64,000 nucleotides of DNA from contig NZ_CAWVHE010000009.1 of the NCBI RefSeq assembly GCF_963929015.1, positions 1-64,000 on the forward strand, given 5' to 3'. Within the stretch, counting starts at the first letter, position 1, and each line of letters begins with the position of its first letter. The translations under genes were made by a program, and so were the position numbers. Origin of the DNA: Merdimonas sp963929015. GTDB taxonomy: Bacteria; Bacillota; Clostridia; Lachnospirales; Lachnospiraceae. Positions 9,307 to 17,209 of this stretch are shown piece after piece. The notes beneath the pieces were generated by a model. The model saw nothing but the letters and a program-made list of their open reading frames with translations, ran no database searches and was not told the DNA's origin.

Positions 9307-11532
9307 ATGAAATTGAAGCGAAAACTACTTGCAGGACTGCTGACGCTTTGTATGGCTGTTGGAATGGCTGTGCCGGCATTTGCGGCGAACGGCCCCTCGT
9401 CCGGGGACATGAGCGCTGCATGGGTGCAGCTGTATGATAGCAGTGTAGAAGAACCCGATGGCTATGTACTTTATAGCAACGGCGGCGAGGCTGACACGGT
9501 GGAGGGCGCTGTCTATGACAAGGCTACCAACACCATCACCCTGACAAACTACAACCACCCGGAAATGACCCTTGCCACCAACGAGATGGGCGACGATTTG
9601 AAGCTTCATCTGGTGGGTGACAATCATATCGCCGAACTGGTTGTATGGGGCTTCGGCTGGGGCGGCAATCTGGAAATTACCGGAGACGGCTCCCTGACCA
9701 TCAATGAAAACAAAACGTCTCAGACTGCGGCGATCCGCTTTATGGCCGAGGGAACACAGGGTCTGCTCAAGGTCGGCTCAAACGCTTCTGTGACAGCGTA
9801 TAAGAGCGCAGGTGAAAACACTTATTCTGCGGCCTTTGTATCGACAACATCCTCAACCCTTCCCTTCACAGGTAATCTGGAAACAGAGCTTGCCCTGACC
9901 GCCAATTCCGGCATCGAGGGGGAGACCACCGAATGGGAAAATGTCATATATGAAAGTAAGTATGTTGCTCAAGACTGGAAGGTTCTCACCAAGGGCGAGG
10001 ACGGAAAGAAATACGGCGTTAATTACGGAACAATCTACACCGGCAGCGATTTAACAAACGGCAAGCCTGTGGGCTATATCCACGAGCTGGTGAAGGTGGA
10101 AGGACTTCCTAGCCAAAAAGAATATCTTGCCGTTCAAATTGCTACCGTTGACGGACTTGAAAAGGACGCTCTGCCTGAGGGATATACCGACTCAGGGGAA
10201 ACCATCAGCGCCAAAATAGGCGATATCAGCTCTATGACAGTGCTGATCAAGGACGGGCAGAGGTTTTATTGGGGAGTAGACCCGAATCATTCCCAGTGGT
10301 TGGTCTATCAGACCGCCGTTGATGACGTAACTGCGGAGGATTGGGGTCAGACAACCCTGACAAAAATTGTAGTGCCTGTGGCTGGAGAAGGCGTCAGCGG
10401 TGCGACCGAAGAAGATATTCCGGCAGGCTATACCACCAACGTGGTAAAGACCGGCATGTATAGCTACTACTGCACCAATGATGTGATCAAAGTATCCCCG
10501 TCCGGGACTTCTACCGATCCGGGCACTGATCCTGGAACAAAACCTGGTGAGGATACTGGCGCCAAAGATCTGACTGCTTCCGAAACCGGCGTTTCCATCT
10601 CCCTGACCGACGGTGTGCCGGAGGACGCGACCCTTTCCGCTGATACTATCGCGCAGGAAAGCGTACTGGAAAGCCGTCCGGAGCTGAAAGAGGAGCTGCC
10701 GGGCCTGCTGTCCATTTACGACATCAGCGTCCGCCAGAATGGGGAAACCCTTGAAATCAAGGACAATCCCATGACGGTGAAAATCCCGCTGAACGACCAC
10801 CTGAAAGGCTACAAATACTATCAGGCGGTGTATCTGGGCGACCCATTGGAACGCTTTGACGCGGTGGTGGAAGGAGACTTCCTCGTGTTTGAAACCGACC
10901 ATTTGAGCCAGTACGCAATCCTTGGTTCTAACACGCCGTTTGAAACCAGCGAAAAGCCGACCGACCCGGATGAACTTCCTTTCCAGGATGTAAGAAATGG
11001 CGACTGGTTCTATGATTCCGTAATCTATGTCTATGGACACGGCCTGATGACCGGTCTTAACGATACCACCTTTGGCCCCGGAGAGCCGCTGGCAAGAGCA
11101 CAGCTGGCGGTGATCCTGTACCGGCTGAGCGGCTCGCCGGAAGTGACATATGAAGACATCTTCCCGGATGTGCCGGATGGACAATGGTATACAGACGCTG
11201 TCATCTGGGCGCAGGAGAAAGGCATCGTTACCGGATACTCAGATAGCGGCACATTTAAGCCTGGCAACAACATCAACCGTCAGGAGATCACGACTATGAT
11301 GTACCGCTATGCAAAATATCAGGGATATTCCCTGGAAGGCGGAGCGGACTACAGCAGTTATCCGGATGCGGCAAATGTTCAGGAATTTGCTAAAGATTCC
11401 ATGAGCTGGGCAGTGGGCAACGGCATCGTTACCGGAAAAGAGAATCCGACGAGATTAGATCCTCTGGGCAATACAGCCAGAGCCGAATGTGCGACGATCA
11501 TGATGCGGTTCGTGGAAAAATTTGGTAAGTAA
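9307..11532 (+). CDS. SLH-domain surface protein with beta-rich N-terminus
   Basis: This encodes 741 residues. The start at 9307 follows GAAAGGAG and gives the signal peptide MKLKRKLLAGLL...VPAFA; the open frame extends upstream into IS sequence but without such a signal. Domain 1 (about 27-165) carries YDKATNTITLTNYNHP, GDDLKLHLVGDNHI and GFGWGGNLEITGDGSLTI, a repetitive beta fold. Domain 2 (about 170-395) ends KTGMYSYYCTNDVIKV. A Pro/Gly/Thr linker, the module common to all copies, and three SLH repeats (about 559-741) follow. Its first half pairs with the broken gene at 1585 and its second half with the gene at 6307, a mosaic pattern. It is probably exported and wall-anchored; the ligand is unknown. 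Confidence 0.9.
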   Translation: MKLKRKLLAGLLTLCMAVGMAVPAFAANGPSSGDMSAAWVQLYDSSVEEPDGYVLYSNGGEADTVEGAVYDKATNTITLTNYNHPEMTLATNEMGDDLKLHLVGDNHIAELVVWGFGWGGNLEITGDGSLTINENKTSQTAAIRFMAEGTQGLLKVGSNASVTAYKSAGENTYSAAFVSTTSSTLPFTGNLETELALTANSGIEGETTEWENVIYESKYVAQDWKVLTKGEDGKKYGVNYGTIYTGSDLTNGKPVGYIHELVKVEGLPSQKEYLAVQIATVDGLEKDALPEGYTDSGETISAKIGDISSMTVLIKDGQRFYWGVDPNHSQWLVYQTAVDDVTAEDWGQTTLTKIVVPVAGEGVSGATEEDIPAGYTTNVVKTGMYSYYCTNDVIKVSPSGTSTDPGTDPGTKPGEDTGAKDLTASETGVSISLTDGVPEDATLSADTIAQESVLESRPELKEELPGLLSIYDISVRQNGETLEIKDNPMTVKIPLNDHLKGYKYYQAVYLGDPLERFDAVVEGDFLVFETDHLSQYAILGSNTPFETSEKPTDPDELPFQDVRNGDWFYDSVIYVYGHGLMTGLNDTTFGPGEPLARAQLAVILYRLSGSPEVTYEDIFPDVPDGQWYTDAVIWAQEKGIVTGYSDSGTFKPGNNINRQEITTMMYRYAKYQGYSLEGGADYSSYPDAANVQEFAKDSMSWAVGNGIVTGKENPTRLDPLGNTARAECATIMMRFVEKFGK

Positions 11533-11547
11533 CAGGTAGACCAAAGG

Positions 11548-11579
11548 AAGGAGCCTCAGAGTAATCTGAGGCTCCTTTT
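11548..11579 (+). terminator. Intrinsic terminator of SLH gene
   Basis: A perfect stem AAGGAGCCTCAG / CTGAGGCTCCTT is followed by TT, 15 bases after the stop. It is the same element as at 3849-3880 with the mismatch repaired. Confidence 0.9.
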
Positions 11580-11640
11580 GAGAATCGCATGCCAGCAGGC
11601 GCGCGAACAGGGAAGCACCAGGTATGGGGCTATCCCCATA

Positions 11641-11680
11641 ACAGGCTCCTAACAGGATTACAACAGGATTACAACAGGAT
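11641..11680 (+). repeat. ACAGGAT short direct repeats, longer array
   Basis: Three intact ACAGGAT units plus a variant first unit (ACAGGCT) lie at 10- to 11-base spacing up to the right end of IS remnant D. The array has one more unit than the one at 3941-3969. Confidence 0.7.
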
Positions 11681-11879
11681 AGGTAATTGCGAAACAAGGT
11701 CGCAATCCTGATTAAAAATGCGGTAGGAATCCTGCAATGCAGGATTCCTAAGATGAGAAGCAGGTGACATCAAAATTAGACATGACAAAATAACTTCCCA
11801 GATGGACTGCGAAGAAAAAATGTTATAAATACCAAAGGTCAGGCAATCAAAGGTTTTAAACTTCGTATGTATTGAAGTT
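11681..11879 (-). mobile_element. IS1182-like remnant D (right end only)
   Basis: About 200 bases of the IS right end remain: terminus AGGTAATTGCGAAAC, the GGAATCCTGCA hairpin and the last transposase codons (IRSLKPLIA, read on the minus strand). Homology stops at ATTGAAGTT (11879), where unrelated sequence begins. It mirrors remnant B on the far side of an SLH gene plus terminator plus ACAGGAT array. Confidence 0.9.
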
Positions 11880-12157
11880 ACAAACGAGATATTAAGACGA
11901 ATAGCAGAAATCGATGAGAACCGTTTTTTCTCGGTACGATGAAAATTCCTTCTGTTAAAAAACAGGATCAGGAAGAATTCCAAGAAAAAGAGTTCCTGGC
12001 GTTTTTGTTAAAGAAGAGACTCTATGAATTTACACCGATCGATGTAAGCAGAATGATCGGAGTGACAAACAAAACAGTGATCAACAGATGTCGATCTTAT
12101 CGGTTAAGTGACTTTTCAAGAGCAAATGAAAAAAAGATTCTGAGAGAAATATCGTAG
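11880..12157 (+). pseudogene. Remnant with HTH-like C-terminus
   Basis: The sequence reads TNEILRRIAEIDENRFFSVR and then a stop. A frame from 11939 follows (72 residues), containing TPIDVSRMIGVTNKTVINRC and RSYRLSDF, a winged-HTH-like C-terminus. It appears to lack residues between NRC and RSYRL. Comparable tails occur in some Fic-family proteins, but I cannot confirm that. It begins exactly where IS remnant D ends, so its 5' end was lost there. No good ribosome site is visible, and it is probably not expressed. Confidence 0.45.
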
Positions 12158-12204
12158 CTGAAAAGTTGCCCGGTGTTTGACTTATTCCGGGAGCATGAAA
12201 CGAA

Positions 12205-12244
12205 GCGGGAATTATTAGCTGGAATAGCTGAATAATTACCCGCT
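12205..12244. terminator. Terminator of LacI-type regulator
   Basis: Inverted repeat GCGGGAATTATT / AATAATTACCCGC around an AGCT...AGCT inner stem, placed just past the 3' end of the regulator at 12287. A closely similar GGGTAATTACC stem ends the GH32 operon at 18773. Confidence 0.7.
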
Positions 12245-12286
12245 TATTTCTGTTTCTATTCTTTATCAGTTTCTATCTTATTTTGG

Positions 12287-13312
12287 CTAAATCATTGCAG
12301 ATTCACGATATTTGGCATTTGTCCGTACATACATGATGCGATATGGAGTCTCTGGTTCGCGGATGCGTGAGAGCAGCAGATCGGCCGCAATGTACCCCAT
12401 TTTTGAACTCGGAATATCGATCGTAGTCAGATGGGGTTCGATGATCCGTGATTCGGCGGAATTATCGAAGCCGGTGATGAATATATCTTCCGGCACCCGG
12501 ACCCCCTGCCTGCGCAGTGCACGGATCAGATCAATGGCGATGAAATCGTTGGCACAGATAAATACTTCAGGCAGTTTTAATGTGCGTTTTAGTGTCTCGT
12601 CCAGAAGGGCGGCTTCTGCGAAGACATTGGTATCTGTGAACTGTGTTGTACACGGTGTAAGACCGTTTTCCGTCATGGCGTCTGTGAATCCCTGCCATCT
12701 TTCGAAGAAAGAGCGGCAGTGTCTGCGGTCGCCGGCGAAAGCAAGCCGTGTAAGCCCTTTCTGGATCAGAGCGTCTGTCATGTTGTACACGCTGATCCGG
12801 TTTTCCATCATCAGAAAATCAGCATTGATCTGTGTGAAGTCTGTGTCATATGCGGCGTCAATAAACAACAGGGGAATGCCGAGTGAATTCAGCATTTCCA
12901 TATACTCGGGCTGGAACATCTCCATACAGATGATGCCGGCTGTCTTTTCTCTGTCAAATCCAAGAGGGAGCTGCAGGGTGGCAATCTCTTCTTCGCGGAT
13001 CGGAAACATGGTGAGCCGGTAGTTGTTCTGGCTGATTTTCTCCTGAAATGTATTGAGTGCATAGGTTCCAAAATGGGAACCGTAGGGCATATTCTGGGAA
13101 ATCAGCGCCAGTTCGCCGGGAGGAGCATTATGTTCCGGCTGGCCCTGCTGCAGGTATATGAATCTCCGGTATCCCATTTCTGCTGCCCGCGTCAGGATTT
13201 TCTGGCGGGTTTCTTCGGCGACGATACCGGTGTTATTCAGCGCTTTTGAAACTGTATTTCTGGATAAGCCGAGACTGTCTGCAATATCCTGGATCGTAAC
13301 TTTTTTCTCCAT
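12287..13312 (-). CDS. LacI-family transcriptional regulator
   Basis: This encodes 341 residues. The N-terminal LacI headpiece (about 4-50: VTIQDIADSLGLSRNTVSKALN) is followed by a periplasmic-binding-protein-like effector domain (ELALISQ..., FICANDFIAIDLIRALRRQGVRVPEDIFITGFDN, typical of the C-terminal subdomain). It is divergent from the sugar operon beginning at 13607, with a 294-base shared control region holding candidate operators. It probably represses the permease/GH32 operon and is released by a sugar such as sucrose or a fructo-oligosaccharide. The effector is inferred from the neighbours, not visible in the protein. Confidence 0.92.
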   Translation of the reverse strand: MEKKVTIQDIADSLGLSRNTVSKALNNTGIVAEETRQKILTRAAEMGYRRFIYLQQGQPEHNAPPGELALISQNMPYGSHFGTYALNTFQEKISQNNYRLTMFPIREEEIATLQLPLGFDREKTAGIICMEMFQPEYMEMLNSLGIPLLFIDAAYDTDFTQINADFLMMENRISVYNMTDALIQKGLTRLAFAGDRRHCRSFFERWQGFTDAMTENGLTPCTTQFTDTNVFAEAALLDETLKRTLKLPEVFICANDFIAIDLIRALRRQGVRVPEDIFITGFDNSAESRIIEPHLTTIDIPSSKMGYIAADLLLSRIREPETPYRIMYVRTNAKYRESAMI

Positions 13313-13338
13313 AATACAATACTCCGTTTATATGATAC

Positions 13339-13384
13339 TGTTACATTTAATGTAAATCATTGTGCATGATTTGTCAAATGTAAC
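13339..13384. promoter_or_regulatory. Candidate LacI-type operator near regulator start
   Basis: It contains the odd palindrome TTACATT-T-AATGTAA shortly upstream of the regulator gene, followed by TGTGCATGATTTG and TCAAATGTAAC. The CAAATGTAA half-site recurs on the operon side at 13469-13585, as expected for autoregulation plus operon control. Confidence 0.5.
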
Positions 13385-13443
13385 ATCGTAAATAAGCGAA
13401 AAATACAATAAAAGATATAATAACACAGAAAGTAAAACAAAAT

Positions 13444-13585
13444 GATGCAAATGCACAATATAAATGTTATGCAAATGTAAAATATATATTGACATTATGC
13501 ACAAATAATGGTACTGTAAAAGTAACCTTTAGATAAACCATGCATAAAAATGACCGGTCAAACAATGTGGATGGTGCAAATGTAA
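13444..13585 (+). promoter_or_regulatory. Operon promoter with repeated TGCAAATG boxes
   Basis: TTGACA (13489-13494), a 17-base spacer and TACTGT (13512-13517) form a good promoter for the sugar operon. Around it are direct repeats TGCAAATGCAC (about 13445), ATGCAAATGTAAAA (about 13470) and GTGCAAATGTAAAA (about 13572), plus GCATTATGCAC-like halves inside the spacer. These are candidate binding sites for the divergent LacI-type protein. Confidence 0.6.
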
Positions 13586-13606
13586 AAAAAAGGAGGGGGT
13601 TACTAA

Positions 13607-14551
13607 ATGAGAGTTCTCCGTAAAAGTAAAACAGCGGCTGTTACTGTAAAGCAGACGCCGCGGGAAAAACTGAAGTATGTAAAGAAGAACTGGCAGCTTT
13701 ATGTATTCTTTCTGCTTCCGGGACTTCTGCTTACGCTGATCTTCAAGTACGGGCCCATGGGCGGTATTCTGATCGCGTTCGAGGATTACAATGTTATCGA
13801 AGGCGTACTCGGAAGTCCGTGGGTGGGACTTGATTATTTCAGACGGTTCCTGTCTTCACCGGATTTCATGAATTATCTGATGAACACATTGAAGCTGAGC
13901 GTCTTCGGACTGCTCTGGGGTTTCCCGATTCCGATCATTCTGGCGCTTCTGCTCAATCAGATCCGCCGGGTAGGGATTCGCAAAAAGATCCAGCTTCTGA
14001 TCTACGCACCGAATTTTATCTCTGTCATCGTTCTCTGTGGTATGGTGCGTATGTTCCTGTCACCGGTTGGCCCGATCAACTCCCTGTTCGGTATTGATAC
14101 CAACTGGATGACCATGCCGGAGGCATTCCGGACCATTTACATAACCAGCGGGATCTGGCAGACGGCAGGCTGGTCTTCGATTATGTACACGGCAGCGCTT
14201 TCAAATGCCAGCAAAGATCTGGAAGAAGCGGCGATCGTGGACGGCGCGAACGTCCTGCAGCAGATCAGATACGTACAGCTTCCTGCCATCAAGAATATCA
14301 TCGTAATACAGTTCATCCTGCAGGCAGGTAATATTATGAGCATCGGATTTGAGAAGGCATATGCACTGCAGACAGATATGAACCTGCCGGCTTCCGAGAT
14401 TCTTTCTACATATGTATACAGACTCGGTCTTCTGAATGGCGACTACGGTTATTCTACGGCAGTGGGATTGTTTAATTCCATCATAAATGTGATCCTGCTG
14501 ATCTTCGTAAACCAGGTAGTAAAGAAACTGAATGACGGTGAAGGATTATAA
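13607..14551 (+). CDS. Sugar ABC transporter permease, LplB type
   Basis: This encodes 314 residues, ribosome site AGGAGGGGG. It is a six-helix membrane permease (LYVFFLLPGLLLTLIFKYGP as the first span) with the EAA-type loop EEAAIVDGANVLQQIRYVQLPAI, which docks the ATPase. The LplB/YtePQ subfamily moves oligosaccharides. It is first in the operon, 9 bases before the second permease. No ATPase gene is present, so it presumably uses a shared MsmX-like ATPase encoded elsewhere, as is known for this family. Confidence 0.92.
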   Translation: MRVLRKSKTAAVTVKQTPREKLKYVKKNWQLYVFFLLPGLLLTLIFKYGPMGGILIAFEDYNVIEGVLGSPWVGLDYFRRFLSSPDFMNYLMNTLKLSVFGLLWGFPIPIILALLLNQIRRVGIRKKIQLLIYAPNFISVIVLCGMVRMFLSPVGPINSLFGIDTNWMTMPEAFRTIYITSGIWQTAGWSSIMYTAALSNASKDLEEAAIVDGANVLQQIRYVQLPAIKNIIVIQFILQAGNIMSIGFEKAYALQTDMNLPASEILSTYVYRLGLLNGDYGYSTAVGLFNSIINVILLIFVNQVVKKLNDGEGL

Positions 14552-14560
14552 AAGGGGGAT

Positions 14561-15463
14561 ATGATTATGAAAACGAGAAGAAAAATGAAACTCGGGACAT
14601 CCGACCGCATAATCCTGGGTGTGGGTTATACACTTCTTGGGCTCTTCGTGCTCGCGGTTTTTGTCCCGCTGGTCTATGTGGTGCTCGCCTCTTTTATGGA
14701 TCCGAATGTACTGAACAACCAGGGGATCAGTTTTAATTTTAAAGACTGGACGCTGGATGCATATAAACGGGTACTGGAAAATGATATGATCTGGAGAGGA
14801 TTTGCCAACTCATTCTTCTATTCGGCAGCATTTACCGTGATTTCGGTTTTTATCACACTGCTCGCCGCTTACCCGATGTCCAAGAAGGACTTTGTGGGAC
14901 GTAAGTTTTTTAACATTATTTTTGTGATCACGATGTTCTTCGGCGGCGGAATGATCCCGACATTCATCCTCGTCAACAACCTGCATATGGTCAATACCGT
15001 GTGGGCTATCCTGCTCCCGGGTGCATTTAATGTGTGGAATATGATCCTTGCCAGAACATACTTCCAGTCGATCCCGGCCGAGCTCAGAGAGGCATCCGAA
15101 CTGGACGGGGCAACCGAGATCCAGCACTTCTTCAAGATCATGCTGCCGGTGTGCAAACCGATCATCGCGGTGCTGGCGCTCTGGTCTTTTGTAGGAATGT
15201 GGAACAGCTATTTCGACGCAATGATCTACTTAAACGACGCGGATATGCAGCCGCTGCAGCTTGTCTTAAGATCGATCCTCGTGCAGAATACGCCGCAGCC
15301 GGGAATGATCGCGGATATTCAGAGCACGGCGGAGATGGCGAAGGTGGCGGAACTTTTGAAATACGCGACAATTGTTGTATCGAGCCTTCCGCTGCTGATC
15401 ATGTATCCGTTCTTCCAGAAGTATTTTGACAAAGGAATTATGGTTGGTTCTGTCAAAGGTTAG
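14561..15463 (+). CDS. Sugar ABC transporter permease, YtcP/LplC type
   Basis: This encodes 300 residues, ribosome site AAAGGGGGA. It is a six-helix partner permease with EAA loop ELREASELDGATEIQHFFKIMLPVCKPI and a typical C-terminus (YPFFQKYFDKGIMVGSVKG). It forms a heterodimeric channel with the preceding product. The stop lies 11 bases before the binding-protein gene. Confidence 0.92.
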   Translation: MIMKTRRKMKLGTSDRIILGVGYTLLGLFVLAVFVPLVYVVLASFMDPNVLNNQGISFNFKDWTLDAYKRVLENDMIWRGFANSFFYSAAFTVISVFITLLAAYPMSKKDFVGRKFFNIIFVITMFFGGGMIPTFILVNNLHMVNTVWAILLPGAFNVWNMILARTYFQSIPAELREASELDGATEIQHFFKIMLPVCKPIIAVLALWSFVGMWNSYFDAMIYLNDADMQPLQLVLRSILVQNTPQPGMIADIQSTAEMAKVAELLKYATIVVSSLPLLIMYPFFQKYFDKGIMVGSVKG

Positions 15464-15477
15464 GAGGCCGAGAAGTG

Positions 15478-17187
15478 ATGAGAAAAAGAATAAAAAGACT
15501 GACGGGTCTTGGCCTGTCGCTGATACTGATAATGTCCCTGTTCGGATGCAGCAGTGGAAATGCGCAGGTTGCAGATACAGATCCGGATACGCCGGTGGAA
15601 GAAGTAACCTTTCCGCTCGAAGAGACGAAAGAACTTTCGTTTATTACAAGCGCTCCGGCGACGACTACGCAGGAGCCGAATGAGAAACTGATCTTCCAGA
15701 GGCTGGAGGAGCAGACTAACGTACATATTGACTGGACATGCTTTGTAGATGACCAGTTTGCCGACAAGAAAAACCTTGCTCTGGCGCAGTTCGGCAATCT
15801 TCCGGACGGACTTTTTACGGCGGGTATGAACGATTACGATCTGCTCCGGTATGCGAAGCAGGGCATCATCATACCACTGGAAAACCTGATCGACAAATAT
15901 ATGCCAAATCTTCAGGCTGTGTTTGAGAAATATCCGGAATACAGGACCATGGTCACAGCGCCGGACGGCCACATTTATTCCTTCCCCTGGATTGAGCAGC
16001 TGGGTGAGGGCAAGGAAGCAATCCAGGCTATCGGTGATATCCCGTATATCAATAAGAAGTGGCTGGATTTCCTCGGACTTGAAGTGCCGACTACAACGGA
16101 AGAACTGGAGCAGGCGCTCATCGCATTCCGGGACAATGCAGACGCTCTTGAAAAAGAATTCAATATTGAAGGCGATGTGATCCCGATGTCGTTTATCATC
16201 AATAACGGCGACCAGGATCCGGCGATTTTGATCAACGGCTTCGGTGAGGGCTATGGAGATACCGGGGATCATTTTGCAGTGACAGATGAAGGCGAGGTAA
16301 TATATACCACCGTACAGGAAGGGTATAAAGAAGGGATCAAGTGGCTGCACTCTCTGGTAGAGCAGGATCTTGTGGATCCCGAGGCATTTACCCAGGAGTG
16401 GTCCTCATATGTTGCGAAAGGAAAGAACCACAGATACGGCCTCTGCTTTACATGGGATATCGCAAATATCGACAACTATGAGGACTACGTGATGATGCCG
16501 GCGCTGGCAGGACCGGATGGTCTTGTCAATATTACAAGGCAGAACGGAAGTGAGACAAGCGGCTTTGACCGCGGAAGATGCGTGCTTACGACCAGCTGCC
16601 GCGATACGGCGCTGGCAGCAGCGTGGATCGACCAGATGTATGCACCGCTCCAGTCACCGCAGAACAACTGGGGAACCTATGGCGAGAAAGATGCGGATAA
16701 TATCTTCGAGATGAGTACAAATGCAGAAGGCGGACCGATGCTGAAGCACCTGGACCTGGGCGACGCCTCGCCGGTGGAGGTGCGGCAGGCACAGTCTGTA
16801 AACGGACCGCTCGCTGTGCTCAATGATTATTATGATGTGTATGTAACACAGCCGGACGATGCGAAATGGCGTCTTGACAACATGCATGAGGTCTATCTGG
16901 ATGACATGCATAGTAAATATGTTTATCCGAATGTGTTTATGAGCATTGATGATACGAACCGGGTTTCACAGCTTGATACGGATATCAAGAAATACGCGGA
17001 ACAGAAGAAAGCGGACTGGATCTTAAACGGCGGGATTGATGAGGAGTGGGACGAGTATCTCCAGAAGATGGAGGACTACGGCTTATCCGAATATCTGCAG
17101 ATCAAGCAGAAATATTTCGACAGCTATCAGGAATCCCTTGCAGAGCTTGAAGCGGCAGGATCCGCGGACGACGCGTCCGGAAATTAA
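15478..17187 (+). CDS. Extracellular solute-binding lipoprotein (sugar ABC)
   Basis: About 569 residues. A GTG at 15475 is in frame just before the ATG at 15478, and either could be used; AGGAGG lies at 15462-15467. A lipoprotein signal peptide ends in a lipobox with Cys (LIMSLFGCSSGN). The mature part is a two-lobed family-1-type binding protein of the long LplA kind (IDWTCFVDDQFADKKNLALAQFGNLPDG near the start). It delivers substrate to the two permeases encoded upstream. From operon context the ligand is probably sucrose or a short fructan. Confidence 0.92.
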   Translation: MRKRIKRLTGLGLSLILIMSLFGCSSGNAQVADTDPDTPVEEVTFPLEETKELSFITSAPATTTQEPNEKLIFQRLEEQTNVHIDWTCFVDDQFADKKNLALAQFGNLPDGLFTAGMNDYDLLRYAKQGIIIPLENLIDKYMPNLQAVFEKYPEYRTMVTAPDGHIYSFPWIEQLGEGKEAIQAIGDIPYINKKWLDFLGLEVPTTTEELEQALIAFRDNADALEKEFNIEGDVIPMSFIINNGDQDPAILINGFGEGYGDTGDHFAVTDEGEVIYTTVQEGYKEGIKWLHSLVEQDLVDPEAFTQEWSSYVAKGKNHRYGLCFTWDIANIDNYEDYVMMPALAGPDGLVNITRQNGSETSGFDRGRCVLTTSCRDTALAAAWIDQMYAPLQSPQNNWGTYGEKDADNIFEMSTNAEGGPMLKHLDLGDASPVEVRQAQSVNGPLAVLNDYYDVYVTQPDDAKWRLDNMHEVYLDDMHSKYVYPNVFMSIDDTNRVSQLDTDIKKYAEQKKADWILNGGIDEEWDEYLQKMEDYGLSEYLQIKQKYFDSYQESLAELEAAGSADDASGN

Positions 17188-17209
17188 GAAGGAAAGGAAC
17201 TGAATCAAT

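Noticed and set aside
10192..11184. Long minus-strand open frame (330 codons) within the SLH gene, also at 2511-3341 and 7285-8214
   Set aside because: Antisense of strongly supported SLH coding; recurs in each copy only because the sense gene is conserved. No ribosome site or domain.
15460..16350. 296-codon minus-strand frame
   Set aside because: Antisense of the sugar-binding lipoprotein with clear signal peptide and operon placement.
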